Assembly (NCBI RefSeq): GCF_013041605.1
Contig: NZ_JABEQC010000001.1
Location: 1-64,000, forward strand
Length of the DNA stretch: 64,000 bases
Source of the DNA: Vibrio plantisponsor
GTDB lineage: Bacteria; Pseudomonadota; Gammaproteobacteria; Enterobacterales; Vibrionaceae
Reading direction: 5' to 3'
Of this stretch, positions 16,046 to 24,256 are shown in pieces (position 1 is the stretch's first letter; every line of letters begins with the position of its first letter). The notes under the pieces are model-generated. The model was not told where the DNA came from. It ran no database searches and worked only from the letters and a program-made list of their open reading frames with translations. Made by a program: the position numbers and the translations under genes.

Positions 16046-16612
16046 ATGCCAATTGAGCTAAAGGATTATGAAGCTCGAATTGAGCATAAAGCAGGCAAAG
16101 ATGAACAAGAATCTGAGGTCTCTGAGATTTCAGCCATCAAATTGGATGAAGCTGATGGTATTGGCGTCGCTTTAGGATTTAAAAACAATAGTTTAAGTAA
16201 AGCTGATTACCTTCATATTGATGAAAACAATTTTATTATTATCGAAGCTAGTGATTTAAGAGACCAACTTAAAGAATGTGTTGAATCTATAGCACTCGAA
16301 GAAGCCAAAGCATTAGCTGCTTTGCAAGCAGCTGATCCTAAACAGAAAGAATTGCCTGTAAAAGCTAAAAAGCCAATAGAAAAGAGATGTTATTACAGCC
16401 TAAAAGCTGAATTAATGCAGAAATGGTGTGGATCTATAGCTATTTCTGAGCGCTTGTGTCGCGCCAATGGTATTCAAAATCACCCTGAATACTCATACAT
16501 GATCGTGTGTAGAAACGGAACTGATGTGCAAGTTCTCAGCAGGTTTAAGCAGAAGATGGAAGGCACTATAAAGAACATCAAAGTGCTGACTACTGAAACA
16601 ATAGCTTTTTAA
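16046..16612 (+). CDS. Small partner of the ATPase, unknown function
   Basis: The 188-residue protein is coupled to the ATPase (one-base gap) and shares its terminator. A strand pair KADYLHIDENNFIIIEASD (Asp54, Glu67) followed by a helix, and a later YYSLKAELMQKW and YMIVCRNGTDVQVLSRF, recall the alpha/beta order of PD-(D/E)XK nucleases. The usual Lys after Glu67 is Ser69, so this is only a weak suggestion. No known effector domain is recognised. A two-gene defence module is the likeliest context-based reading. Confidence 0.65.
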   Translation: MPIELKDYEARIEHKAGKDEQESEVSEISAIKLDEADGIGVALGFKNNSLSKADYLHIDENNFIIIEASDLRDQLKECVESIALEEAKALAALQAADPKQKELPVKAKKPIEKRCYYSLKAELMQKWCGSIAISERLCRANGIQNHPEYSYMIVCRNGTDVQVLSRFKQKMEGTIKNIKVLTTETIAF

Positions 16613-16616
16613 ATGC

Positions 16617-16643
16617 AAGGGACTTTAGGGTCCCTTTGTTTTT
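16617..16643 (+). terminator. Terminator of the ATPase pair
   Basis: The stem AAGGGAC/GTCCCTT with a six-base loop is followed by T-G-TTTTT. It separates the ATPase pair from the kinase pair. Confidence 0.8.
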
Positions 16644-16694
16644 GCGATATTTTCAGGTATTAGTTTAAGCAAGTAAATCTACAAGGAAGATAAG

Positions 16695-17651
16695 ATGCAC
16701 TTTCCTGTTTATCAAATTAATGACGACGACTTTGACGACTTTGAAGATATGGGTACCAAATCAAAATTCTGGTACACAGATTCCGTAGACGGAAAGCAAT
16801 ATCTGTTTAAGTCGACTCATACTGAAGATAAGCGAGGAAATCCTATTGTTCGTCAGGGTGAGGATTGGGCAGAGAAGATTGCCTGCGAATTAGCTAAAAA
16901 ACTTGGCTTACCACATGCCGAGTATGACCTAGCCAATCATAATGGTGAGCAAGGTACCCGGAGTCTAAACTTTAGCCAAAAGGGTGACTCTCTAACTTTC
17001 GGCAACACTCTTCTTGAGCAAGTGTTTAAAACATCGCTTCCAGAAGATGATAAAGGCACTCAAAGAGTTCAAGAACTTAAATATGTGGCAGCTTTATGCG
17101 TCATAGAAATTGTATCGGCTCCTAAGGCTTGGCGGCCAACTGCTAATATCAAAAGTGCATTTGCGGTATTTATCGGTTATGTCATGTTTGATTGCCTAAT
17201 CTCGAACCAAGATAGACATAACCAAAACTGGGGAATGGTGACTGATACTGCCGGTAATACGTCATTAGCACCGTCGTTTGATCACGCAGCCAGCTTAGGT
17301 CGTAACGAATCTGACCAAACAAGGCAGACTAAGCTCACAACAAAAGACAAAAACCAAACTGTAGAAAGTTACGTTAAAAAATGTAAGTCTCATTTTTATA
17401 ATCAAGGCGAACGCTTAAAAACTTTTGAAGCGTATCAATTACTGTCGTGCCTTGCCCCTAGCGCCGCAGTTGAGTGGATAGAGAGACTTGAAGCAATTAC
17501 TGATGAAGATATAAAAGAAATTGTTGACGCAGTACCAGAAGCGATAATGAGTGATTTATCTAAGCAGTTCTGCACTGCTATACTCAAAGCGAACAGTATT
17601 AGAATTATTGAATTTAAAGACTTCCTCCTTGAAACTTATTTAAAGCCGTAA
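16695..17651 (+). CDS. HipA-like protein kinase
   Basis: The 318-residue protein has the HipA/CtkA kinase core: the ATP-contacting QYLFKS (Lys39), a catalytic loop NQDRHNQNWG (residues 171-180, Asp173 and Asn178), and a metal-binding PSFDHAASLG (Asp196). It is shorter than E. coli HipA (about 440) and lacks the HipA N-subdomain-1, which appears instead to be in the next gene. HipA-type kinases phosphorylate targets such as aminoacyl-tRNA synthetases and arrest growth. No HipB-like antitoxin gene is adjacent. CAAGGAAG precedes the ATG. A split toxin or defence kinase is inferred. Confidence 0.8.
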   Translation: MHFPVYQINDDDFDDFEDMGTKSKFWYTDSVDGKQYLFKSTHTEDKRGNPIVRQGEDWAEKIACELAKKLGLPHAEYDLANHNGEQGTRSLNFSQKGDSLTFGNTLLEQVFKTSLPEDDKGTQRVQELKYVAALCVIEIVSAPKAWRPTANIKSAFAVFIGYVMFDCLISNQDRHNQNWGMVTDTAGNTSLAPSFDHAASLGRNESDQTRQTKLTTKDKNQTVESYVKKCKSHFYNQGERLKTFEAYQLLSCLAPSAAVEWIERLEAITDEDIKEIVDAVPEAIMSDLSKQFCTAILKANSIRIIEFKDFLLETYLKP

Positions 17652-17662
17652 ATAGTAGCCTT

Positions 17663-18415
17663 ATGAAAAGTGTATTTGTTATCTGGAAAGATATTGAAGA
17701 TGGTATGTGGCATCCCGTAGCTAAGCTTACACGGGATAAAGGCATGTATCGCTTTAATTATACTCAGGGCTCAAATCATCCAAACTTCATCGCATTCCCT
17801 AAGATGAAAGACAAAACAAAAGTATTTGTTTCAAATGAGCTGTTTGCCTTTTTCCAAAACCGCTTACTGCCTCAAAACCGTCCAGAGTTTAGAAAAATGC
17901 TCAATTGGTCAGGTATGACTGCTGATGGTTACGATGAACTAGATATGCTGAGTATTTCAGGTGGTGCTCGTCAAACTGACGAATACCGAGTGATTGCATC
18001 ACCAGAACGTGCAGGCGTCGATGAATATAAGATTCGCTTTTTCATTAGTGGTATTCGTTACTTAGAAAGTTTTAATCTACATAGAATTTCAGACCTAATT
18101 CCTGGAGAAAAACTCCTATTCGAATTTGAAGAAGATAACGAGTTCGATTGTAACGCTGTTTATGCAACAACTTCTGACAGTGAAAGAGTGAAGATTGGAT
18201 ACTGTCCTAAATACTTCAACTGCGATATTAGGACGCTATTGAACAACCCTGCTCTCGAAGAATACAGACTAACAGTTGTTCAAGTAAACAATGATGCTCC
18301 ACCGCCATATCGTTTACTTTGTGACTTCTCAACTAAATGGCCTGAAGGTTTTGTGCCTCTTATCTCTAACGACTATAAAGCACATACTTATCAGGAAGAT
18401 CTTATAGCGATTTAA
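17663..18415 (+). CDS. HIRAN-domain protein with HipA N-domain-like start
   Basis: The 250-residue partner follows the kinase by 11 bases. Residues 1-60 (FVIWKDIEDGMWHPVAKLTRDKGMYRFNYTQG...FIAFPKM) resemble the HipA N-terminal subdomain, as in HipS of HipBST. Residues about 120-205 are a HIRAN domain (IRFFISGIRYL... LIPGEKLLFEFEEDNEFDCNAVYA...IGYCPKYF), a fold that binds DNA 3' ends in HLTF/Rad5. The combination suggests a regulator that senses DNA and controls the kinase. That role is inferred. Confidence 0.75.
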   Translation: MKSVFVIWKDIEDGMWHPVAKLTRDKGMYRFNYTQGSNHPNFIAFPKMKDKTKVFVSNELFAFFQNRLLPQNRPEFRKMLNWSGMTADGYDELDMLSISGGARQTDEYRVIASPERAGVDEYKIRFFISGIRYLESFNLHRISDLIPGEKLLFEFEEDNEFDCNAVYATTSDSERVKIGYCPKYFNCDIRTLLNNPALEEYRLTVVQVNNDAPPPYRLLCDFSTKWPEGFVPLISNDYKAHTYQEDLIAI

Positions 18416-18418
18416 CAG

Positions 18419-18440
18419 AAAGCCCCGAATGGGGCTTTTT
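18419..18440. terminator. Bidirectional terminator between kinase pair and protease
   Basis: The stem AAAGCCCC/GGGGCTTT with a four-base loop is followed by T-runs. It ends the rightward HIRAN gene and the leftward protease gene, which converge here. Confidence 0.8.
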
Positions 18441-18457
18441 AGTGTTCAAATTTTTAG

Positions 18458-19246
18458 TCAACTCATATGATGAGCTAAGCAACAACTAACTACATTTTGA
18501 ATACGACTACAAACTATCTCATTTGCTTTCATTCGCCATTCAACAAAAACACCAATCAAATCAACTGCGAAATGCGCTTTCCCTGGGTTACTCAAATCAC
18601 ACATAATTTCGAAAACTGGGCTTCCACTCACCCCGTCAAGATTTGGCGGACGCCGCTTTTCACCTTCTGTTGAATACATATCATCTACATCCAATATAAA
18701 TGCTTCATGCCCTTCAATTTCTGTATGTTCAGATTGTTGTTTTTTAGCACAAAAGGAGTAGCCAAAAATATGTCTATCTTTCTTGTCTAGTTGTTCGTTA
18801 AGTTTATTCTTCGAAGAAGGGTAACCTAAAACAAAGTACTTTTCAGTACGAATGAGATGTGACTTATCTTGATTGAGATTGTATGGAGTTACTCTTTCTA
18901 TTCCTTTAGTATCTGCCCATTCTCGATTTAAATGAGCTGCCGCCACATCCTCAGATTTAATAGCTTCAAACTTTAGACCAGACAAGTCACAACCTGTACC
19001 ACAAATATTACTAATTACTCCATTAGCGCCACTACGGTCCATTCGTTCATTTATTTCATCTATGACATGATGAGCAGTCGCCAAGTAAATTTCATTACCA
19101 AGAAGCACAACGAAACCACTTCCGATACTTTGATATGTCACTCTAGAATTCGGTGCATTGGTATAAAAAGGAACAACAACCCCTTTCCAACGTTCAACAA
19201 GTTCATCGACAACTTTGTTCAGCTCTATAGCATCTAAATATTCCAA
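18458..19246 (-). CDS. Trypsin-like serine protease, cytoplasmic
   Basis: The 262-residue protein has a full trypsin-fold triad: His59 in LATAHHV, Asp100 in KSEDVAAAH, Ser207 in DGVSGSPVF. No signal peptide is seen, so it should act in the cytoplasm, unlike DegP-type proteases. It is divergent from the integrase across a 126-bp gap that contains a LexA box, so SOS control is possible. Trypsin-like proteases occur in several phage-defence operons, here as a stand-alone gene. Function is not known. Confidence 0.78.
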   Translation of the reverse strand: MEYLDAIELNKVVDELVERWKGVVVPFYTNAPNSRVTYQSIGSGFVVLLGNEIYLATAHHVIDEINERMDRSGANGVISNICGTGCDLSGLKFEAIKSEDVAAAHLNREWADTKGIERVTPYNLNQDKSHLIRTEKYFVLGYPSSKNKLNEQLDKKDRHIFGYSFCAKKQQSEHTEIEGHEAFILDVDDMYSTEGEKRRPPNLDGVSGSPVFEIMCDLSNPGKAHFAVDLIGVFVEWRMKANEIVCSRIQNVVSCCLAHHMS

Positions 19247-19335
19247 ATTACGACTCCCATCTAGTAACTCAACTTATGACTCTATTATGTGTATTAAAAA
19301 CGATATCAAACATTGTATTACGTTTTTATTCAAAT

Positions 19336-19355
19336 TACTGTTCATTTATACAGTA
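19336..19355. promoter_or_regulatory. LexA (SOS) box upstream of the integrase
   Basis: TACTGTTCATTTATACAGTA is an exact CTGT-N8-ACAG site with both outer TA pairs conserved. It ends 17 bases before the integrase ATG at 19373 and lies 90 bases from the divergent protease start. It should block int transcription until DNA damage. Confidence 0.85.
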
Positions 19356-19372
19356 ATCTTAAAATAATTAAT

Positions 19373-20404
19373 ATGTCTATCCGCAACTTAAAAGATGGTT
19401 CAAAGAAGCCTTGGCTATGTGAATGCTACCCAAACGGGCGCAGAGGTAAGCGCGTGCGTAAGGCGTTCGTAACCAAAGGGGAAGCAGCAGCTTTTGAAAA
19501 ATTCACCATGCGAGAGGTGGAAGATAAACCTTGGCTTGGAGATAAACCTGATCACCGTCGTTTGAGTGACGTTATCGAACTATGGTTTGAGCTTTACGGT
19601 AAAACACTGGCAAACGGACCAGTTATCTATCAGAAGTTTCAGCACATGGTTGAAGCAATGGGCAACCCATTAGCGAGCCAGTTCAATTCCAAAATCTATG
19701 CGGATTTTCGTGCCAGGCGAATGAGTGGTTCACTGCCTTTTGTTTCTGCTCGTTGGAATAAAGGCGCGCCAAGTATTGCAACGCTCAATTCTGAACTTGC
19801 TCGATTCAAAGCGGTATTCGGGAAACTGAAAGAACTGGGTGAATGGAGCCTTCCCCACCCTTTGGAAGAGATCAAGCCGTTCAAAGAACATGAGCGTGCA
19901 ATGGCGTTCTTGCCGAAAGAGAAACTTCCACTGCTGATTGAATTAGTTAGTCAGCATGAAATTGAAGATATGCAGAAGATCGTCAAGCTGTGCCTTTCAA
20001 CTGGCGCCCGTTGGAATGAAGCTGCACAAATGCGAGGCTCGCAGCTTTCAAAATACAAAGTCACATTCACTAATACCAAAACGAAGAAGAATCGCTCTGT
20101 GCCGATTTCAGAGAGCTTGTATGATGAAATCTATAAACCAACCAGCGGTAAGTTGTTTAAGCAGTGCTATACACCATTCTGCTACATATTGAAGAACAAA
20201 CTTGGGTTAGATATTCCTACTGGGCAAGCTTCTCACATTCTTCGCCATACCTTTGCCAGCCACTTTATGATGAACGGCGGGAACATTCTGGTACTCAGAG
20301 ACATCCTTGGGCATGCCGACATCAGTATGACGATGCGCTATGCGCACTTTGCGCCTGACCACCTTTCTGAAGCGATCACCAAAAACCCTTTGGCGGGATT
20401 GTAA
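19373..20404 (+). CDS. int: Tyrosine recombinase, phage integrase
   Basis: The 343-residue integrase catalyses site-specific integration and excision. Catalytic residues are visible as Arg in LSTGARWNEAAQ, HILRHTFASHF (H-x-x-R), and the nucleophile Tyr in ISMTMRYAHFAPDHL. The N-terminus has an arm-binding module (DGSKKPWLCECYPNGRRGKRVRKAF). I chose ATG 19373 because a frame extending to 19313 would run through the LexA box. The gene ends 65 bases before the guaC terminator, so the attachment site is probably within 20405-20500. Confidence 0.93.
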   Translation: MSIRNLKDGSKKPWLCECYPNGRRGKRVRKAFVTKGEAAAFEKFTMREVEDKPWLGDKPDHRRLSDVIELWFELYGKTLANGPVIYQKFQHMVEAMGNPLASQFNSKIYADFRARRMSGSLPFVSARWNKGAPSIATLNSELARFKAVFGKLKELGEWSLPHPLEEIKPFKEHERAMAFLPKEKLPLLIELVSQHEIEDMQKIVKLCLSTGARWNEAAQMRGSQLSKYKVTFTNTKTKKNRSVPISESLYDEIYKPTSGKLFKQCYTPFCYILKNKLGLDIPTGQASHILRHTFASHFMMNGGNILVLRDILGHADISMTMRYAHFAPDHLSEAITKNPLAGL

Positions 20405-20405
20405 C

Positions 20406-20451
20406 TGTCGCCACAAAAATTTTTTACGCGAGTGTCGCCACTTTGTCGCCA
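20406..20451. repeat. Three TGTCGCCA direct repeats next to int
   Basis: TGTCGCCA occurs at 20406-20413, 20433-20440 and 20444-20451, just behind the integrase gene. Clustered short repeats by attP in P2-like phages are integrase arm sites, so these are candidate arm-type sites. They also mark DNA that belongs to the element rather than to guaC. Confidence 0.55.
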
Positions 20452-20468
20452 TTTGCTGATTTTGAGGC

Positions 20469-20496
20469 AAAAAAAGAGCCGCAAAAAGCAGCTCTT
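20469..20496 (-). terminator. guaC terminator
   Basis: The stem AAGAGC/GCTCTT (20474-20496) is followed, on the minus strand, by a seven-base U-run. It lies 32 bases past the guaC stop and is probably the host side of the integration junction. Confidence 0.8.
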
Positions 20497-20527
20497 AATT
20501 ATTCGAATTTTCCGAAGAGTTAGATAT

Positions 20528-21571
20528 TTACTCTTTACCGTAAACGTTGTTCTCTTGCTCTTGTACACGGATGAAAGTTGTACGCTTGGTTAGCTCTTTA
20601 AGCGAGGCTGCGCCTACGTATGTACAGGTTGAACGCACGCCACCAAGAACATCTTGAATGGTATTTTCAACAGGACCACGGAATGGAATTAATACGGTTT
20701 TTCCTTCAGCTGCTCGGTAACCAGCAACACCGCCAGAGTGCTTGTCCATCGCGCTCTTAGAAGACATTCCGTAGAACTTCATGTAAGTTTCGCCGTTCTT
20801 CTCAACGAGCTCGCCGCCCGCTTCTTCGTGGCCCGCTAACATACCGCCAAGCATGACGAAGTCAGCACCGCCACCAAACGCTTTTGCCACATCTCCCGGA
20901 CATGTACAGCCGCCATCGCCAATGATGCGACCACCTAGGCCGTGAGCTGCATCAGCACATTCAATGATTGCAGACAGTTGAGGATAACCAACACCGGTTT
21001 TCACGCGAGTTGTACATACAGAACCCGGACCAATCCCTACTTTTACGATATCCGCACCAGCAAGGATAAGTTCTTCAACCATGTCACCTGTCACTACGTT
21101 ACCAGCAACAATCACTTTGCTTGGAAATGCTTCACGTACTTTTTGAACGTAATCAACAAGGTGTTCTGAGTAGCCATTTGCGATGTCAATGCAGATGAAA
21201 ATAAGCTCTTCACTCATCGCCATAATGTCTTTCGTTTTTTGGAAGTCATTATCTGATGTGCCCGTTGATACCATCACGTTTCTCAACGTTTGAGCTTCAG
21301 CGTTTTGAACAAACTCAGCCCATTGCTCAACACTGTAGTGTTTATGAATAGCTGTCATCACGTTGTGTTTAGCGAGCGCTTCCGCCATTTTAAAGCTGCC
21401 TACAGAGTCCATGTTTGCAGCAATAACAGGTACTCCAGACCATTGACGACCACTATGCTTGAAGGTAAACTCGCGGGTTAAATTTACTTGAGAACGGCTT
21501 TTTAGGGTTGAACGTTTCGGGCGAAACAGTACATCTTTGAAACCTAACTTAAGTTCTTGTTCGATACGCAT
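20528..21571 (-). CDS. guaC: GMP reductase
   Basis: NADPH-dependent reduction of GMP to IMP in purine salvage. The 347-residue length equals E. coli GuaC. The active-site Cys186 lies in [10 protein letters not shown], with the phosphate-binding [27 protein letters not shown] and the flap [17 protein letters not shown] 5' leader with an intrinsic terminator 90 bases upstream of the ATG suggests attenuation control. The phage integrase abuts its 3' end. Confidence 0.96.
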   Translation of the reverse strand: MRIEQELKLGFKDVLFRPKRSTLKSRSQVNLTREFTFKHSGRQWSGVPVIAANMDSVGSFKMAEALAKHNVMTAIHKHYSVEQWAEFVQNAEAQTLRNVMVSTGTSDNDFQKTKDIMAMSEELIFICIDIANGYSEHLVDYVQKVREAFPSKVIVAGNVVTGDMVEELILAGADIVKVGIGPGSVCTTRVKTGVGYPQLSAIIECADAAHGLGGRIIGDGGCTCPGDVAKAFGGGADFVMLGGMLAGHEEAGGELVEKNGETYMKFYGMSSKSAMDKHSGGVAGYRAAEGKTVLIPFRGPVENTIQDVLGGVRSTCTYVGAASLKELTKRTTFIRVQEQENNVYGKE

Positions 21572-21656
21572 TGTGTAATTCCTTGATTAATTCACAGTTT
21601 GTGTCTCTTTTGCAGAGTGCGTAGTGAACACGTTGGCAGACGTAGTCACTTTTCGG

Positions 21657-21695
21657 ACACAAAAAAACCGGAGCGTTGGCAGACGCTCCGGTTTT
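21657..21695 (-). terminator. Intrinsic terminator in the guaC leader
   Basis: On the minus strand a 13-bp perfect stem (AAAACCGGAGCGT/ACGCTCCGGTTTT) with a six-base loop is followed by a U-run, 90 bases before guaC. The loop/stem word CGTCTGCCAACG is repeated 43 bases further downstream (21631-21642), so alternative pairing is possible. It could be an attenuator or the end of an unseen upstream RNA. Confidence 0.7.
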
Positions 21696-22142
21696 CAGCA
21701 TTATAGGTTGTGATTTCTTTCCGGCAAGTCTGATATTTGCATTTTTTTTGTGTTATCCTGCCGAAGATTTCATATCCCCCGCTCTGAGAATCATTCTCTT
21801 CAAATTCAAAACTCAACAATAACTTAAATATCAATAGATTAGCTTTTAATGGTCAAATTATCGTCGCTTGGCAAACGATTGGTTATTGGCTTAAAAGCAG
21901 TACGTCATTCGAATAACGTGAACTCAATCACCTTACTCTGAAACTTCAACACCTTAACTTTCGTTCATTTTTCACTCAATTAATGTCTGATCACAGCTTT
22001 TTGCTTTCGCTAGAGATAAAAACAATTAGCGGTTCATAACTTGCTTATATTTATAAGAAACCAATTTAAAAAATGAACAAGACAGAGTGTCAAAAAATCT
22101 ATAAGACACCAGTGCATCTTCAGATGGCAGTGGAGAACAAAG
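21696..22142. other. Intergenic region between guaC leader and OMP gene
   Basis: No credible gene is seen. On the minus side it should hold the guaC promoter and the leader's 5' part, including a CGGCA...TGCCG pairing (about 21717-21763). On the plus side it holds the promoter of the outer-membrane gene and a GGAGAACAA ribosome site at 22132. Confidence 0.4.
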
Positions 22143-22697
22143 ATGAAATATTTAGGACAAACTTGTGTTGGTTTAATCTTTTTGTTTTTGGCGTTACCAA
22201 CTCTAGCAGCAGAGAGCAGGCATCAGTTTTACGCTGATAGCGGTTTTAACTATATCGATAACAGCAACTCTACAGAAAGTGCTTGGACGACAACCCTTGG
22301 TTATAGCTACTTTTTGTCGCCTTTTGTCGGAGTTGATTTCGGCTATACCGATACCATGAATGATGGCGCAACGTTTTATGATAAAAACGGCGATTCACAA
22401 CAGGTTAAGTACCGTAGTTTTTTTGCGGGTGCAACGATAGAGCAACCCATCAATAGCTTCACCAGTGTGTATGCAAGAGGTGGTGTTGGACAAACAAACA
22501 TAGAAGAAACGAATACCAGTGTTGTGCCAGAAACCAGTCAAGATCATTCAGGAATTAATCCATACATAGGCATCGGCGCTAAAATTCAGCCTATGTATGT
22601 TGAGAAACTGGAGCTGAGTGTCGAACTCAAATATCAAGACTTACAGAACGAATACTCAGCGACTTCGTTTACTCTGGGCGCGAAATTTAGTTTGTAA
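22143..22697 (+). CDS. Outer-membrane beta-barrel protein
   Basis: The 184-residue protein has a Sec signal (cleavage after LPTLAA, about residue 23) and an eight-strand-like pattern of alternating aromatic/polar residues (YADSGFNYIDNS, WTTTLGYSYFLSPFVGVDFGYTD, SSFTLGAKFSL-type C-terminal strand ending in Leu). It fits the OmpA-like/OmpX small-barrel class (similar to AcfA of Vibrio). The specific role is unknown. It is monocistronic and convergent with nnr. Confidence 0.75.
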   Translation: MKYLGQTCVGLIFLFLALPTLAAESRHQFYADSGFNYIDNSNSTESAWTTTLGYSYFLSPFVGVDFGYTDTMNDGATFYDKNGDSQQVKYRSFFAGATIEQPINSFTSVYARGGVGQTNIEETNTSVVPETSQDHSGINPYIGIGAKIQPMYVEKLELSVELKYQDLQNEYSATSFTLGAKFSL

Positions 22698-22723
22698 GAC
22701 AAGTTATTGAATGACTGAGTAAA

Positions 22724-24196
22724 TCAATTCACTAAGCTACGTAAATGACTAAGTAAATCACTGGCTAACATACCTCGTTCGCCTTTTTCTTTGGCGTTGA
22801 GATCCGCCGCTTTGCTGTGAATAATAACACCCAGTTTTGCTGATTCGAAACAGCTTAAACCTTGGGCGAGAAGTGATGTAATCACACCCGTTAACACATC
22901 TCCCATGCCGCCGCTCGCCATACCCGGATTACCCGCTAAACACACGTATATTTCGTTGCCGTCACTGACTAATGTTCCCGCACCTTTCAGTACCACAACA
23001 CCGCCAAACTTCTTCTGCAGTTCTTTAATGGCTTTGAATCGGTCTGCTTCAATAATGGCAATTTCCACACCAAGCAGCCTTGCAGCTTCCGCAGGATGAG
23101 GAGTAATGATCCGGTTAGCGTCGAAATTAGGATTCTTCGCGAGAAAGTACAGTGCATCAGCATCAACCACTTTGTTTACTGATAAATCCTGTATTTGACA
23201 GAAGAGTCGCTCTGAAGTTGAGTCTCTTCCGAGTCCGGGACCGATAGCAACAACGTTGCTCCATTCAATACGCTGTTGAATTCTCTGCTCATCATCCCAA
23301 CCTGCGCTCATCACTTCAGGTACCGATACCAAAATCGAAGAAACATTTGAGGAATGAAGCAGTGACGCCGTTAAACCGCACCCTACTCTGGCGCATGCTT
23401 GAGCAGCCAAAATCATTGCTCCGCCCATACCCTCGTTACCACCAATAAGCAGAGCTTTTCCGTACAAACCTTTGTGAGCACACGCTTCTCTTTGAGCCAA
23501 TATCGATTTGATAGATTTTGGAGAGATCGATCTTAATGTAGGTGTGTTTTGCTGTTCAAAACTTTCTTCAACACCTAAGCCCGCAAAATGTAACTGTCCA
23601 ACGTAGTTACGAGCCTGCCCCGTCACTAAGCCTTGTTTGAGTCCAATAAAACTAATGGTGTGATTAGCTTTTACTGCGATACCAAGAACCGCACCAGTAT
23701 TGGCACATAGCCCTGAAGGAACATCTATCGCAACAACAGGAACCTCACTAGCGTTGATCAGTTTTATCAGATCAAAGATTCGCTCACGAACCGTGCCAGA
23801 TAAACCCGTCCCTAATAATCCGTCAATGATGAGATCAACATCATCGGGAATCACGTCATCAAAAGGATAAACTTCACCACCGTGATCCAACCAATGATAA
23901 TAAGCAGACAGCGCATCCCCTTTAAGTTTTTCAGGATCGCCATGCTGCCACACAGTCACATGAACGCCCATCGACTTAGCCAAGCAGGCAACGATGTAAC
24001 CATCACCACCGTTATTACCACCGCCACAACATACAAGCCAATGATGCGTCCCTGGGTACTGAGCGAAGGCAATGGTAAAGGCTGCTTGTCCTGCTCTTTC
24101 CATCAAACTGAACATTTCTAGTCCCGTTGATTTTGCAGCTAGAACTTCGCCTTGTTTTACTTGTTGGGCTGTATAAAAAACGCTGGGTATAGGCAT
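22724..24196 (-). CDS. nnr: Bifunctional NAD(P)H-hydrate repair enzyme
   Basis: The fusion of NAD(P)HX epimerase (YjeF_N) and ADP/ATP-dependent NAD(P)HX dehydratase repairs hydrated nicotinamide cofactors. Epimerase motifs are GGGNNGGDGYIVA, DGLLGTGLSG and DVPSGLCANTG; dehydratase motifs are GGNEGMGGAMILA, PHPAEAARLLG and AGNPGMASGGMGDVLTGV. I start at ATG 24196 (MPIPSVFYT) because AGAGAGGGA lies just upstream; the frame could extend eight codons. The 490 residues fit the family. Confidence 0.93.
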   Translation of the reverse strand: MPIPSVFYTAQQVKQGEVLAAKSTGLEMFSLMERAGQAAFTIAFAQYPGTHHWLVCCGGGNNGGDGYIVACLAKSMGVHVTVWQHGDPEKLKGDALSAYYHWLDHGGEVYPFDDVIPDDVDLIIDGLLGTGLSGTVRERIFDLIKLINASEVPVVAIDVPSGLCANTGAVLGIAVKANHTISFIGLKQGLVTGQARNYVGQLHFAGLGVEESFEQQNTPTLRSISPKSIKSILAQREACAHKGLYGKALLIGGNEGMGGAMILAAQACARVGCGLTASLLHSSNVSSILVSVPEVMSAGWDDEQRIQQRIEWSNVVAIGPGLGRDSTSERLFCQIQDLSVNKVVDADALYFLAKNPNFDANRIITPHPAEAARLLGVEIAIIEADRFKAIKELQKKFGGVVVLKGAGTLVSDGNEIYVCLAGNPGMASGGMGDVLTGVITSLLAQGLSCFESAKLGVIIHSKAADLNAKEKGERGMLASDLLSHLRSLVN

Positions 24197-24256
24197 AGTA
24201 ATCCCTCTCTGCTCCCCCAATGCTGAAAATCTATCAATTGTGAAACGGTAACTCGT

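Larger units (their letters stand above)
446..20530. mobile_element. Integrated P2/Mu-mosaic phage-like element without head genes
   Basis: The block is bounded on the right by a tyrosine integrase abutting the guaC terminator and on the left by a lysis cassette ending in a terminator. Its modules are integrase, cargo, CI repressor/Cox/CII switch, gpA-type replication, Ogr activator, Mu-type baseplate and fibre operon, and lysozyme. No terminase, portal, capsid, sheath, tube or tape-measure gene is seen. I found no convincing direct repeat between the two flanks, so the att sites are unresolved. The left end may lie between 346 and 450 or beyond position 1, because the lipoprotein at 67-339 could be host or element. 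The outline is well supported; the exact ends are not. Confidence 0.85.

Noticed and set aside
21646..21834. 62-codon frame upstream of guaC
   Set aside because: Low-complexity composition, no ribosome site, and the end lies in the leader terminator.
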